A stretch of DNA of 64,000 nucleotides from Eriocheir sinensis (Eukaryota > Arthropoda > Malacostraca > Decapoda > Varunidae), in assembly GCF_024679095.1 (NCBI RefSeq), contig NC_066518.1, positions 8,897,610 to 8,961,609 on the forward strand. Reading direction: 5' to 3'. The notes below the pieces were generated by a model, which saw nothing but the letters and a program-made list of their open reading frames with translations, did no database searches and was not told the DNA's origin. This document shows, in pieces, positions 1 to 16,789 of this stretch; positions within the stretch are counted from its first letter, which is position 1; each line of letters starts with the position of its first letter. The position numbers and the translations under genes are program-made.

Positions 1-103
1 ATAAAGTTAGTCAGATTCAATTTGCCAAAACTGGATATCACGTTGAAAAAAAGGGAATGCACGGTTCAACTATATATAAAAAAATATCCTTTCAATAAAA
101 CAA

Positions 104-545
104 GAGGAGCAAAGGTGAGGGGAGGAAAAGAAACAATATGAGAGGTCGTCAGGTAATATGGCACACCTTTAGAATTAGATAGTGTTGTAGAGTTAGCCAA
201 ATTCAATTAATCAAAAGTCACATATATTATGGCTCACAGATTAAAACATGAGGAGCAAAGGTGAGGGGAGGAAAAGAAACGATATGAGAGGTCGTCAGGT
301 AATTTGGCACACCTTTAGAATTAGATAGTGTTGTAGAGTTAACCAAATTCAATTAATCAAGTCACATATTATGGCTCACATATTAACACATATTAAAACA
401 CGAGGAGGAAAGGTAAGGGGACGAAAATAAACGATATGAGAGGTCGTCAGGTAATTTGGCACACCTTTAGAATTAGATAGTGTTGTAGAGTTGGCCAAAT
501 TCAATTAATCAAAAGTCACATATTATGGCTCACAGATTAACTTTA
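104..545 (+). repeat. Tandem repeat, three copies of about 146-152 bp
   Basis: The units start at 104, 250 and 402, each with gaggagcaaaggtgagg, gatatgagaggtcgtcaggt, aatttggcacacctttagaa, ttagatagtgttgtagagtt and attatggctcacag. A worn partial fourth copy (ggtcgtcacaaataatggcac) follows to about 590. Confidence 0.9.
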
Positions 546-704
546 TCAAAACCCACATACTCTGGTCGTCACAAATAATGGCACATCTTAAGTCCATATT
601 CTTAAACGTATCGGTCTCCCCTTACGACTTTTTCCCAAGGCCACAGGGTATAGATTGACCTGTCCGTTGTAATTGGAACGAATTTGGCTTTCACTGGTAC
701 CCTA

Positions 705-899
705 GCTGATAACACATACTCCCAGGTCTTTCTCTGCCTCTGTGGTGGATAGTGGAGTGTTTCCCATGTGGTATTGGTATGCTGGATATCCCCTCCCAAG
801 ATGCAGGAGTTTACATTTTTCTTCACTGAATTGTAGCAGCCACTTTTTGCTCCACTCCTGTAGCTTGGTGATGTCTTCTGTATGAGGTTCGCATCCAAG
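705..899 (-). pseudogene. LINE reverse transcriptase fragment (CR1/Jockey-like, after the catalytic core)
   Basis: Reading the minus strand from 899 gives 65 open codons to a TAG at 702-704. Recognisable signatures are LQEWSKKWLLQFSEEKCKLL, HLGRG and EKDLGV. This block (W..KW...F...KC...HLG...Y.....L....KDLGV) follows the catalytic YxDD motif in non-LTR reverse transcriptases. There is no start codon, no catalytic motif and no continuation on either side, so it is a dead, truncated insertion. The clade assignment is by motif style only. Confidence 0.82.
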
Positions 900-1648
900 G
901 GGTTAACCGGGTTTTCATGAGTGATATTCCCATTCTAGATGCAGAAGCTGTGTTCACGAAAAGCCCAGTACAGCAACTCCTACAAGAGGCTTTTCAAATA
1001 GGCAAACAGAGGCGACAATACGTTTAAAAATAAGGGCAGGTGAGGGAGGGAGGCAGGTGAAGGCGAGGGAGGCAGGCCAGAGGGTGACCCAGTGACCCTT
1101 TGTGGTAGAGTTGCGAAGAGTCAGATTCAGTCTATAAAAATTGGCTACCTCGATGAAGAATGTGTATGCGTGGTTGAGCAATAGATATAAAATAGAATCC
1201 CTTCAATAAAACAAGGCTGGGTTAACGCAAGAGGAATGGCAGACTTCACTGCAGCATCAAAAAGGATCAGGGAATAGAATGGCGTCGGGATTAGTCTATT
1301 GTGAACGCACCGATCAATTCGATAAACTCTTGGGACTATTTTTTTTCTTTTTGCGCGGTTCATGCAAGTTGAAAGTCTGAAGGGTATCGGTTTGACACTT
1401 GTAATATTCAGACATTTTCGGTGTTCTAATCTGAGGTCCGTAAAATATATGGAGCAATTTCCCTTTCCTCTCCCCCTCTCGCCTCGCATTTCCTCGCCTC
1501 TTTGTCTCCACCCGCACCCAACACACCAAAAAAAAACTAATGTCGATACGAAACATTTTGGGATCACGAGACTAAAGATTTCCTACCGTAATATTACTGA
1601 CTTGAGTATCCTGAGTCACTATAACGAGGTCCGGTAAGAGATAAAACG

Positions 1649-1650
<2 letters not shown>
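900..1650. other. No gene seen
   Basis: Unique sequence with a short gggagg-rich patch (1030-1080). 1105-1215 resembles the window start (agtcagattca, ttcaataaaacaag), so an old dispersed repeat may lie here. Confidence 0.5.

Positions 1651-1740
<90 letters not shown>
1651..1740. repeat. (GA)45
   Basis: Pure dinucleotide run directly followed by the RTE-like fragment. Confidence 0.99.
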
Positions 1741-1741
<1 letters not shown>

Positions 1742-1962
1742 ACGGCAACCATTAAACTCCAAAAGAAAAGCAAGAAAGTTTCAATGAAGAAAGGACTTAT
1801 GCAAGGTGACACAATACCTCCAAAATTATTCACGACTTTCTTAGAGGAAATATTAAAAATTTTATGACACTGGGATCTAGCTAGAGTCTGCTAGACGGTC
1901 AATATCTTAGTAACCTCAGATTCACTGATGACAATCTGATCAAGTGATTCCGAGGGAAGCTT
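1741..1962 (+). pseudogene. LINE reverse transcriptase fragment (RTE-like)
   Basis: Starting right after a (GA)n array, one frame reads KKGLMQGDTIPPKLFTTFLE, the RT motif usually written RQGD.isPkLF. After stops and at least one frameshift, another frame reads SNLRFTDDNLIK at about 1914-1949, matching the FADD catalytic motif with T replacing A. Motif wording resembles RTE-clade elements. Stops, shifts and missing ends make it a pseudogene. Confidence 0.8.
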
Positions 1963-1995
1963 ACAAAAAGAATCGAGCAACAACACTATGAGCAC

Positions 1996-2271
1996 AAGAA
2001 TCTTCAATCTTGCATTCCTTACACTGGTAAACTCTGGAATAATCTTCCTTCATCTATATTTCCTCCTGGCTACGACTTGAACTCTTTCAAGATGAGACTA
2101 TCGGGACACCTCTCCTCCCGAAACTGACCTCTCTTTTGGCTACTCTTCTAAACTCTTTTTCATAGCGGCCGTGATTAGCGGGCTTTTTTATCCATTGTTG
2201 TTTTCTTTATTTTCTTTTTTTGCCCATGAGCTGATTCCTTTGCTGTAAAAAAAAAAAAAAACTGGGGGCAG
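1996..2271 (+). mobile_element. 5'-truncated LINE 3' end (family A) with A-tail
   Basis: The 5' half still reads as the C-terminus of a non-LTR protein (CIPYTGKLWNNLPSSIFP, then GYDLNSFK). It is followed by the conserved 3' part shared with about ten other places in the window: cctctcttttggc, a cgggctttttt segment, gcccatgagctg, and gctgtaaaa. A 14-base A run ends it at 2271. It sits directly behind the RTE-like fragment. Confidence 0.8.
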
Positions 2272-2287
2272 GCGCTAAAGCTGCGTT

Positions 2288-2392
2288 TTCATTGGTGCTT
2301 CGCGACGACAGCCCGAGCTGGGATTCAAATCCAGGCCCACTGAATCTTAGCTAGGCGTGTTAACCACTCCACCAAGAAGACGTAAAGTAATC
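2288..2392 (-). mobile_element. tRNA-like SINE head (family 3)
   Basis: The minus strand reads cttggtggagtggttaacacg (box A) and ctggatttgaatcccagctc (box B), resembling a Ser/Leu-type tRNA. It follows a LINE A-tail within 20 bp in opposite orientation. Confidence 0.58.
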
Positions 2393-2399
2393 CAGATGA

Positions 2400-3380
<981 letters not shown>

Positions 3381-3799
3381 GAGCATAAATACTTAACGCA
3401 CAAGATAGATTACCTTCCTGTTACGCGCCAATGCCTGAGGCACGTTAAGAAATAAGAAACAAATTAATTAAACACGGAAAGCGAAGGCCGCCTCTGACCT
3501 AGACGATACCTCGCGTTACGGTAATGAGGGCCATTAACTTAATGGCTTCATGTCATAAACATAAGTGGTTGCGTATCGTCCTCCAACTTCTTTGATTCAT
3601 GATGTATTCAATCTCACACTTGTAGCAGCTACCTGCACCTTTTAGGTATAAACAGGAATATTTTTTTCTACGCGTTGGATCCTCACAGATATAAATATCT
3701 GAAGGAGTATTAAAGTAAAGCATGGAGCCGTTAATAATATCAATAACTAATTTATCTGACGCTTAATCATATGCGTTCGATACCTTCCTTTATAAATGG

Positions 3800-5529
<1,730 letters not shown>

Positions 5530-5700
5530 TCACGTATAGCCTGTGTATGAGGAAGAGGATCGAGAAAAAGGTAAAAGAGAAAGACTAAGGTGAAGAGGAG
5601 TAGGAAGAGGAACAGCAACAGGAATAGCAAGAGGAAAAGGAAGAGGACCAGGAAAAGGAAAAGGAGGAGGAAAAGGAAGATGAAGAGGAGGTAAAGAAGT
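5530..5700 (+). repeat. Purine-rich GGAA-type low complexity
   Basis: Almost entirely A and G (gaggaagaggaagaggac-like). Phe/Leu or Pro/Ser frames on the other strand are artefacts. Confidence 0.85.
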
Positions 5701-5879
5701 GGGAAAAAGTGCATAAAGATAAGAAGAAAATCGAACCGACAACAAAAATAAAGGCAGTTTCCATGAAAACGGCCAAATACGTCAATAATAACCCCGTCCG
5801 TGCAGATGTGAGTTTTCAAAAAGACTGCTTTATGCCAGACAGACCTTACATCGCTTCCACCTCTTGCCCATTCTCCACC

Positions 5880-6180
5880 TTAAGCCAGCACCTTCAGGCA
5901 TTACATCACCACCAAAACCATGCTCCATCACCACCATCACCACCAACACCACCAACACCTTTTTCCCCCTCACCACCAATACCTTTTCCCCTTCACCACC
6001 ATAAGTCAGCACCTTCAGGCATCACATCACCACCAAAACCATGCTCCTCCACCACCATCACCACCAACAACTTTTTCCCTTTCACCACTATCAGCCACCA
6101 CCTTCAGACAACACATCACCACAAAACATTACTCCATCACCACCATCACCACCAGCACCACCATCACCACTAGCACCACA
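5880..6180 (+). repeat. CAC/ACC-rich tandem repeat, about 90-120 bp units
   Basis: cagcaccttcaggcat and atcaccaccaaaaccatgctcc recur around 5885, 6007 and 6095, separated by (CAC)n-rich text and ctttttcccttt. His/Pro/Thr-rich reading frames here are low complexity. Confidence 0.8.
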
Positions 6181-6429
6181 AAACCTGCTCCTCCACTTCT
6201 CACCGGCATCACCTCCACTCCCCCATCCCCCGGTTGGCTGTCTAGACTCAACGACGCGAAAAGTAATCATTAGGCCGCACTCCGCCCCGGCCGAAGGGTG
6301 TTCCGAGGTGCCGCCGGCATTAGCAGCTTAATGGAGCTTGACGGCTGATAAATATTTCCGTAGCCGGCCGTTAGGGGGATGACGAGAGCCATCAGGGCGC
6401 CGCCGTGTCAGTTGAGCTCTGAGCTGTGA

Positions 6430-6547
6430 TCCTCTTTCACGATGCCTCCTCCTCCTCCTCCTCCTCCTCCAACTTCATCTCATAGTCCCCCCCCCCCCCC
6501 CTTCCTCCTTCCCTTCTTACTTCCTGTCCTTTCATCCATATATACCC

Positions 6548-6587
<40 letters not shown>

Positions 6588-6590
6588 TAC
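6430..6590. repeat. (CTC)n, C run and (CA)n cluster
   Basis: (CCT)n at 6443-6470, a C run at 6486-6501 and (CA)n at 6550-6585. Confidence 0.9.
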
Positions 6591-6913
6591 TCCAGTCTCT
6601 CGTCTCGTGGCATAAAGAGTACAGGTAGAGTCCAAACAAAAAAGGGAAGGTTAGCCAAACATAATATAACTATTCCAGCCACACGTTACAAGCGATGGAG
6701 GAGGTGGTGGTGGAGGTAGGGGTGGTGGCCTAAGCCCCCTCACTAGCGTCACGGGGCCTAACACATCTGTGACCCGCGTCCCATTCCTCAGGAGGGGCGC
6801 GGCGAGGATCGTGACCCGCGTGCAAGAAAAACCCTACAAAGTCACAGTGACCTGAATATTGGCCGCTTGCCTCGCCAGTATTTTTCCCAAACACACACTT
6901 AACATGACGCCCT

Positions 6914-7046
<133 letters not shown>

Positions 7047-7184
7047 CTGATGCTTCAAAAGGGTTATCCAATTTCCTGCTCCCCCACACATGGAGGAAAA
7101 ACATTACAGGAAGAATCCCCCGCCAGCTGCCAAGTGTCATGGGGAGTTTCGCTTCTTGAAGAAATTGAGATATTGATTGATCTA

Positions 7185-7292
7185 TACGGGAGAATAAATC
7201 TTTTTTCCAAATATTCCGCCAGGGATTCGAACTCAGCCCCCGAGACGGAAGGTGGACACTCTAGCACCGAGGCAAAGGAATCCCCGTGACTA
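7185..7292 (-). mobile_element. tRNA-like SINE head (family 3-like)
   Basis: The minus strand reads ctttgcctcggtgctagagtg and gctgagttcgaatccctgg, with tRNA-like spacing between the A and B boxes. It is probably SINE-derived. A working tRNA is not excluded, but no clean acceptor stem was seen. Confidence 0.5.
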
Positions 7293-7329
7293 AAGGCCTT
7301 TTGAGGTCTTTATCTGCATCTTGGGGCCA

Positions 7330-7580
<251 letters not shown>

Positions 7581-7709
7581 AACAACAAGAACCGCAGCGG
7601 AAGCCACCAGCGAAAGCTAAATCAAGTCTTAACCTCCTTTTTACGAGACATCAATCCCGCAAAAGATTTTCACGAGTGGTTAGTGAATGCGGGCACGTCT
7701 TGGTGGCGG

Positions 7710-7754
7710 TGGGGGTGGTGTGTGTGTGTGTGTGTGAGTCCCTTTCTGTGTGCC

Positions 7755-7786
<32 letters not shown>

Positions 7787-7887
7787 GGTCGCTCGGTCGG
7801 TCGCTTTCAAGGACATCAGTAAGAAGACCGAGGAGCAAAGAATAAAGAAAAAAAACAAGAGATCTTTTACGAATACGAGAACGAAAG

Positions 7888-7932
<45 letters not shown>

Positions 7933-8080
7933 TTAACGAGAAAGAGAAGGCAGGAAGATAAATAGATAAACAAACAGAAAACAGAGTCGAAGAAGAGTTG
8001 AAGAAAGGAGGAGAAGGACGAGGACGAGGAGGAGAAGGACGAGGACGAGGAGGAGGAGGAGGAGGAGGAGGAGGAGGCAC
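7710..8080. repeat. Cluster: (GT)n, (CTGT)n, (GA)n, (GGA)n
   Basis: (GT)n 7717-7736, (CTGT)n 7755-7786, (GA)n 7891-7928, GGA/GGAC-rich 8005-8078. No gene between them. Confidence 0.93.
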
Positions 8081-8339
8081 TAAAGAGCAAACAAAACACG
8101 CCGAGGAAGGAATAGCGAAGAGGGGAAGCAAAGGGATGAGGAGGAGGCCGAACGAGCTCCGGCTAATTTTGGTGGTATGGAGTGCGACTGAGGAGGACAG
8201 AGAGCACAGGCAGCGGTGTCGATTATTCTGGTGAGGGGACTGAGGGACGGAGGCACAGGCAGCGGTGGAAGGCATGGATGCGTCAGGCTCGTTGATGAGA
8301 TGCAGCAGCGGTAATGGAATAGTGGGACTGTAACACACG

Positions 8340-8490
8340 AGGGCAATCTTCTGCTGCTGCTGGTGGCGGTGGTGGTGTGCCGTGGTAAGGGTGTTGGTGG
8401 TTGTAGTAGTAGTAGTAGTAGTAGTAGTAGTAATAGTATAGGTGGTAGTTGTCGTAGTAGGAATAAGAGTTGCAGTAGTAGTAGTAGTAG
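8340..8490. repeat. (GTA)n with GGT units
   Basis: (GTA)n at 8404-8440 and 8473-8491 with imperfect GGT/TGG text between. Confidence 0.9.
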
Positions 8491-9000
8491 TTCAGATGGC
8501 CTCTTTATCTTTACAGCTAGACGCCTTTTACTCAAGACATTAGTACTTTTTCGTGACTCCCGTCCCTTGCTTTAGTATAGAATGTCGTTGACACCTGAGC
8601 TCAGAGTCAAAGTCAAAGAATATAAAAAAACACTACTCCAGTATATAAATGGCAACAAAAATACACAACCTGAAATGCGTCTTCCCCTTCAAAGGAGCCT
8701 CGTGCCTCTCGCTAAGTATTGCCATTTCTCCGGGTTCAGAATGGGTTGGGGTCGTGCAGGCTACTTCATTCTGCCGCTGTGTTTCCGTGAGCAACGCCGT
8801 CAAGAGAATCCAGCGCCTCCCTGCTTCAGAACCCAAGGCTGATCCGGGAAGGAGTTTGGTGGTCGGAAAAGTGCGTTGAACTCCAAGACGTTATTGATCA
8901 CTTGCTTTCCAGTTTCCCACCAATGATGCAAGTCCGGGTGTGTGTTAATACGAGAATACGGAGACCTACTATAATCTCACCCATATATTATTTTTGTTAC
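8490..9000. other. No gene seen
   Basis: Unique sequence with short frames on both strands and no recognisable product. Confidence 0.5.

Positions 9001-9001
<1 letters not shown>

Positions 9002-9049
<48 letters not shown>
9002..9049. repeat. (TC)24
   Basis: Pure, just before the longest LINE 3' end. Confidence 0.99.
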
Positions 9050-9053
<4 letters not shown>

Positions 9054-9082
9054 TCATCAGCTCCCCTCCTCTTACTGACAGC

Positions 9083-9505
9083 CTTCTAAATCTTAAATTC
9101 CGCCGCCATGTTGCATCTCTTTCTATCTTCTATTGATATTTTCATGTTGACTGCTATTCTGAACTTGCTAATTGCATGCCTCCCCCCTCCTGCGCCCCGC
9201 TGCACACGACTTTCTACTCATGCTCATCCCTATACTCTCCAAACCCCTTATTAACCCCTTATTAAGTTAACCAGCATCTCCATTCTTTCATCCCCTTCAC
9301 TGATACTCTGGAACAGCCTTCCTTCATCTGTATTTCCTCTTGCCTATGACTTGACCTCTTTCCAGAGGAGTGTATCAAGACACCTCTCCATCCGAAATCG
9401 ACCTCTGTTTTGGCCACTCTATAATAATCGCTATATGAGAGCAACAGTTAGCGGAATTTTTTTTACATCTTCTTATTATTGCCCTTGAGTTGCTCTCTGT
9501 GTTGT

Positions 9506-9509
<4 letters not shown>
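9083..9509 (+). mobile_element. LINE 3' end (family A), longest copy in the window
   Basis: The first part reads LKFRRHVASLSIFY, stop, YFHVDCYSELANC. After frameshifts it continues HSFIPFTDTL and the LWNSLPSS-like block near 9310-9345, then the shared 3' end (cctctgttttggccactct ... cccttgagttgctctctgtgttgtaaaac). The conserved RRHVASLSIFYRYF..CS.EL pattern is common at the C-terminus of arthropod LINEs. It passes straight into a (CA)n array, which has probably grown from or replaced the A-tail. Confidence 0.8.

Positions 9510-9557
<48 letters not shown>
9509..9557. repeat. (CA)n at LINE 3' end
   Basis: Begins right after tgttgtaaaa of the LINE. Confidence 0.98.
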
Positions 9558-9558
<1 letters not shown>

Positions 9559-10007
9559 TCGTAAATAAATACATGCATACATATTCAGATGGAGAGACAT
9601 TACATTCATATGCAAATACATACGTGGATACATACACCAACAGACAAACTCACCGAATTCAACTTAATTTATGGACTTCAAAATAGAAAGTTTATAAAAT
9701 TAACTTTCAAAAGTAGCTTTTGTGTCTCCCAGTGGAATAGAAACAAAAAAAAAAGTCAAGTATAACAAAATAGTAGACGTACAGCACGCAGACATTATGG
9801 AGCAGTTATGAAGCAGCAGAGCAACGAATTGTATTATAGTAATAACAGGCCACGGGCAGCGAGTGGCCGGACAGTATGTCGGGGGCCCAAGGGAGGCGGA
9901 AAAGGCCGAGTCGTGGCCAGGACATTTCTCAGATTAAATCTAACATACAAACTTGAATGAATGGAGAAAGTTACGAAAACTCTTGGTCCTGCGCTTTACC
10001 AGCAATT

Positions 10008-10376
<369 letters not shown>

Positions 10377-10694
10377 CCATTTGTTCCATCTATATATCTG
10401 ATATAGCTTAAAGTATATTGCTGATGAAATATTATATTCCAATTAAATATATATTGCCTTCTAGACAAAGTAATTTTTTATCGTTTCTTCAATTAGCAAT
10501 TTAAGTTTTTAGTTGAATAAATCGCTGGAAAAATAGTGAAATGCTCTTGATATTAGCGCTGTGACATAGAACCTCCTTGAGAGAAACGTGACCGAGACGA
10601 ATGGAAGGACGGGAGAGTGATGGCCACACCAGGGGCGCGGCGGTGAAGGATGGCAGGGGAGGGCCGCGCACAGACCCAGCAGAACCCATATGGC

Positions 10695-10697
<3 letters not shown>

Positions 10698-10734
<37 letters not shown>

Positions 10735-10745
10735 TACATAGATAC
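10698..10745. repeat. (CA)n with (CATA)n
   Basis: (CA)16 then catacatacata. Confidence 0.97.
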
Positions 10746-12474
10746 ACACCAGCATACCCCTCTACCCCCCTACATACATACGCACCTACACAGGTTAAAA
10801 GGAGGAAAAGAGGTGTGTTACTGCAACTAACACAGGTGTGAATGTTTATTTATTACGACACAAATAAAGAAGGCACGAGTGGACTTTAAAATGTTTTACA
10901 AGCTGATGGTAATGAGCATTTATATCCCTTCATTTTTTATGCTGTGCAATGCCCAGAATAAATATTAGTGTATAACTAACACATGGAACACCACTTCTCT
11001 CATTATTATTTTATCATATTTTACATTTTTTGTGTGCAATCTAACAGGTCAAGTGAAAATGTTGTAAGAAAAAGCTTGAAACTCATTGACCGCACCTCAG
11101 AAAACTCGGCGCAGATTTGAACAATTACAAAGCGCGAAATATTCATTACATTACATCTGAAGGCAAAACTTTAATATTCTTAGACTCTTAACTGCTTTTT
11201 TTTCTATCAGGACATCTTTCACCTCTTACTGACTGCTCCCCTCCCAATTTTACTCAGAAATCTTTCCTCTTTAAGCTAAAAAAAATCCCTCACTGCTGTC
11301 CTTATCCATTTCTAAGCCCCTCATCCTCAAAAGGTAAGTCGCTTTTGCGTTAGTGATGAACATGGTCTCATGTGTAAGGGCAAGTATCAAATATGTGGCA
11401 GCGCCGGCAGCCTACGCCTGGTAAGAAGAGCGAGCCTCTCAAATCAACGACACATAAGACAAACGATGACAATGATGAGAATTGTTCCCCGTGGCCTTAT
11501 ATTCATTAGTCCATAAAGATGTCTGCAGGAAATGTTTTTATTTATTAATTTGAAAATCATATCAATCTATAAATATTTCGAAATACAAATTGTATCCCCA
11601 ATAGAACGTCACCAATCCTAATATTAAGATACATATGACACTAAACGAAAAAAATCCACACCATAAAGTAAGAGAGAGGCGCCTTTTAGGGTCTCTTAGG
11701 AGTAACATCCTCAATAAAGGGCCTCGGAAGCCATACGAGAGGCTCTTAAAGGAGACTCCGCCGCCGCCACTCTCTCCGGGGCGAGGGAAGGACGCGGCGC
11801 TGGCAGGGTGACGATGCAGGGACTTGCTGCTCTTGAAACTCGTGTTTTTGCTTTTTTTCTTCATTTTCAGATAAAAGTGACTCCACGGCGTCCAATTAGC
11901 GCGGCACTGGTACGATAAACGATAAAACGTGTACTTTTAAATATCAACTTAGTTCCTAAATAGACAGCTAGATGCCTCACTGGATTTGGAGCCACATGAA
12001 AATACGATACACGAAAACATAATAAAAGACACACATGAAAAGAATTCTTCAAAGACTGCGCCTTTTCCCGACATGGAGGGTAAAAATCTATGTATAGCCG
12101 GAAGGGTAACACCCCATTAAGAAAACATGTCACAGAGGCCTCGGGGTGTTCGCCATTCCGCTCACCACGGCCCGGGGCAGGGACAGGCCGATGGGACAAG
12201 GGACGAAGGATGACTTTTATTTTTTCAAGTTTACTCCGGTGTTGAAAATAAACTTTGAAGTATTTGCGGAGTTTGTTTAATATTTAATAAGCATGACCTC
12301 TTTCCATGACATGCAGACTTCATAAATTACTCGTGATACTAAAAATGCATAATAAAAGTGTATGACGTAAAGTTTCAAAATATGAAAATACTGATGCAGT
12401 TTCCTGTAAATATGGTGATTACAGCAACCATGTTCTGTTAAACACACTAACAACGATGCAACAATTCCCAAGAT
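10746..12474. other. No gene seen
   Basis: 1.7 kb of mostly AT-rich unique sequence. Short frames around 11562-12199 on the minus strand lack any family signature. Confidence 0.5.
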
Positions 12475-12794
12475 GGAGGCGGTGGCCGAGTGGTCAGCGT
12501 GCGGGCGCGGTGCCGTGAAGGGGTCGGGTTCAAGTCCCGCCCGCCGCTAAAGACTGACAATTATTAATATTATCAATCATCGCCACGGCCTTTAAAACTA
12601 CCTACATGCTGTCCTGAAGCCCATCCATCAAGCAGGACTCTAGCGAAACTCTCTACAGTGGAGCAAAGATGAGTTCCGCGGGGCAACATGAGCCAAGCAA
12701 GATGGCGCCACTATAAACACTTGCTTGCACCACGAAAGGGCTGGGGCCGACCAGCAGGCCCCATCAAGATAGCCTACCTGTGCAACAGGCCGAC
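12475..12794 (+). mobile_element. SINE (family 1, tRNA-like head), copy 1
   Basis: The head has a pol III box A (tggccgagtggtcagcg) and box B (gggttcaagtccc). The body landmarks follow in order: tttaaaactacctacatgctg, tcctgaagccc, gagttccgcggggcaacatg, agatggcgccactataaac, ggctggggccgaccagcagg, cctacctgtgcaacaggcc. Instead of an A-tail, it runs directly into the perfect hairpin at 12795. Confidence 0.85.
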
Positions 12795-12893
12795 TTAGAG
12801 AAACTGCAATAACACAGTGAAAATATCCGTAATGAACATCACTGAGTGGTGTTCATTACGGGTATTTTCACTGTGTTATTGCAGTTTCTCTAA
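12795..12893. repeat. 99-nt near-perfect palindrome (48-bp arms, 3-nt centre)
   Basis: The arms 12795-12842 and 12846-12893 match at 46 of 48 positions, and the two mismatches would be G-U pairs in the RNA read from one strand. The arm begins ttagagaaactgcaataac and the centre is tga. It begins exactly where the tail of SINE copy 1 should be. It could be a tiny foldback transposon, a hairpin RNA source, or a replication-made palindrome. Confidence 0.9.
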
Positions 12894-13050
12894 TGTTTAC
12901 ATGCACCGTATGTGCCATGAGGGGTTGATTAAATGCGTTTCTGACGGGCCACGAGTGTGAGCGGGGTCATCTTTATCTTCTGTCCACAGTGCGGGGCGGT
13001 AGCGTCAGGTATAGTCCGCAGAAGCGGCTTCTGGCGCGGTGATCTTTTAG

Positions 13051-13140
13051 CTCATCGGTGGCCTAGTTGGTATGCTGCCTGGCTTCTGCTCGGAAGGCTC
13101 GGGTTCGATTCCCGGCCTCGAACAGGTCGAACGTAAAGAA
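13051..13140 (+). mobile_element. tRNA-like SINE head (family 2)
   Basis: It reads ctcatcggtggcctagttgg, tatgctgcctggc, cgggttcgattcccggcc, then an A-rich stretch. The box A and box B spacing matches a tRNA, but the acceptor stem does not close, so I call it SINE-derived and not a working tRNA. Another member is at 31407-31480. Confidence 0.6.
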
Positions 13141-14201
<1,061 letters not shown>

Positions 14202-14244
14202 TGTGACTCTTATAATTGGAACCGATGACCCCAGATGTGAAGGG

Positions 14245-14245
<1 letters not shown>

Positions 14246-14292
<47 letters not shown>

Positions 14293-14425
14293 CAGCCAAG
14301 TTAGTTAGCAAGAGGATTGAAAAGGTAGTGAAAGGATGGGATTTTACGGCTCTAAAGAAGTCATGGGAATGAAAGGAAAGAGGAGGAGAAGAAGGAGGAG
14401 GAGGAGGAGGAGGAGAAGGAAAAGA
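14246..14425. repeat. (GT)n and (GGA)n
   Basis: (GT)22 at 14246-14290 and GGA-rich at 14380-14430. Confidence 0.95.
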
Positions 14426-14429
14426 AGAA

Positions 14430-16065
<1,636 letters not shown>

Positions 16066-16401
16066 GATAGTCAGTTTTATTATACTGCAGAAAATTATTC
16101 TCTCAAACCTATTCATTAGTTCGCCTCGCGCCTCTCGTTTCCGGGTCCGATGCAAACGTTCCGTCAACTTCATTTCACCACACCTGGCGACCGGCGGCCT
16201 GCCTTCCCTCGCTGCCTTTACATCAGCTGACTCCCAGTCCGTCATTCTTTTGTTCATCTGTTCGATTTTCTCCTACAAATATGTACTGATCATTGCTATT
16301 TATTGATTTGATTGCCTTTATTATGTTGTATATTCTGTTTGTTCTCTTATACATTTTTATTTTATTCGTGACAGCGGGTAGTGCATCAGGATGGGGAGAT
16401 G

Positions 16402-16786
16402 GGGAGGCAGTGGCTGAATGGATAGCGTGACGGCCCCGTGTTCAGTAGGACGCGAGTTCAATCCCCGACCGGTGCCACCAAGCTGGGATTTTTCAGCCGC
16501 CGCCGAGTGGCTTAAAACTACCCACATGCTGTCTAGAAGACCACCAATCAACCCGGACTCTAGATTCTAGGATTAAAAATGAGCTCCGGGAGGGCAGCAT
16601 GAGCCAATGCAAGATGGCGCCACTATAAACACTCGCCTGCGCCAGAACGGGCTGGGCCGACCATCAGGCCCCACCGGGAAGAAGCCTTGGACAGACCATC
16701 AGGAATTCAGAATCCACCGGGAAGAAGCCTACCGGCGCAATAGGCCACGACGTAAAAAAAAATAAAAAAAAATAAATAAATAAAAA
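16402..16786 (+). mobile_element. SINE (family 1), copy 2, with internal duplication
   Basis: Box A (tggctgaatggatagcg) and box B (gagttcaatcccc) are followed by the family body and an A-rich tail (aataaataaataaa). Near the 3' end, the segment gaccatcagg ... accgggaagaagcct occurs twice (about 16659-16728), a local duplication not seen in the other copies. Confidence 0.85.
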
Positions 16787-16789
16787 CTG

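Noticed and set aside
7670..8338. 222-codon minus-strand frame
   Set aside because: Made of Pro/Ser/Leu tracts from (GGA)n, (GA)n and (CTGT)n repeats.
12475..12550. Possible working tRNA gene
   Set aside because: Boxes A and B are present, but the acceptor stem does not pair and the same head recurs eight more times with a shared 250-bp body: it is a SINE.
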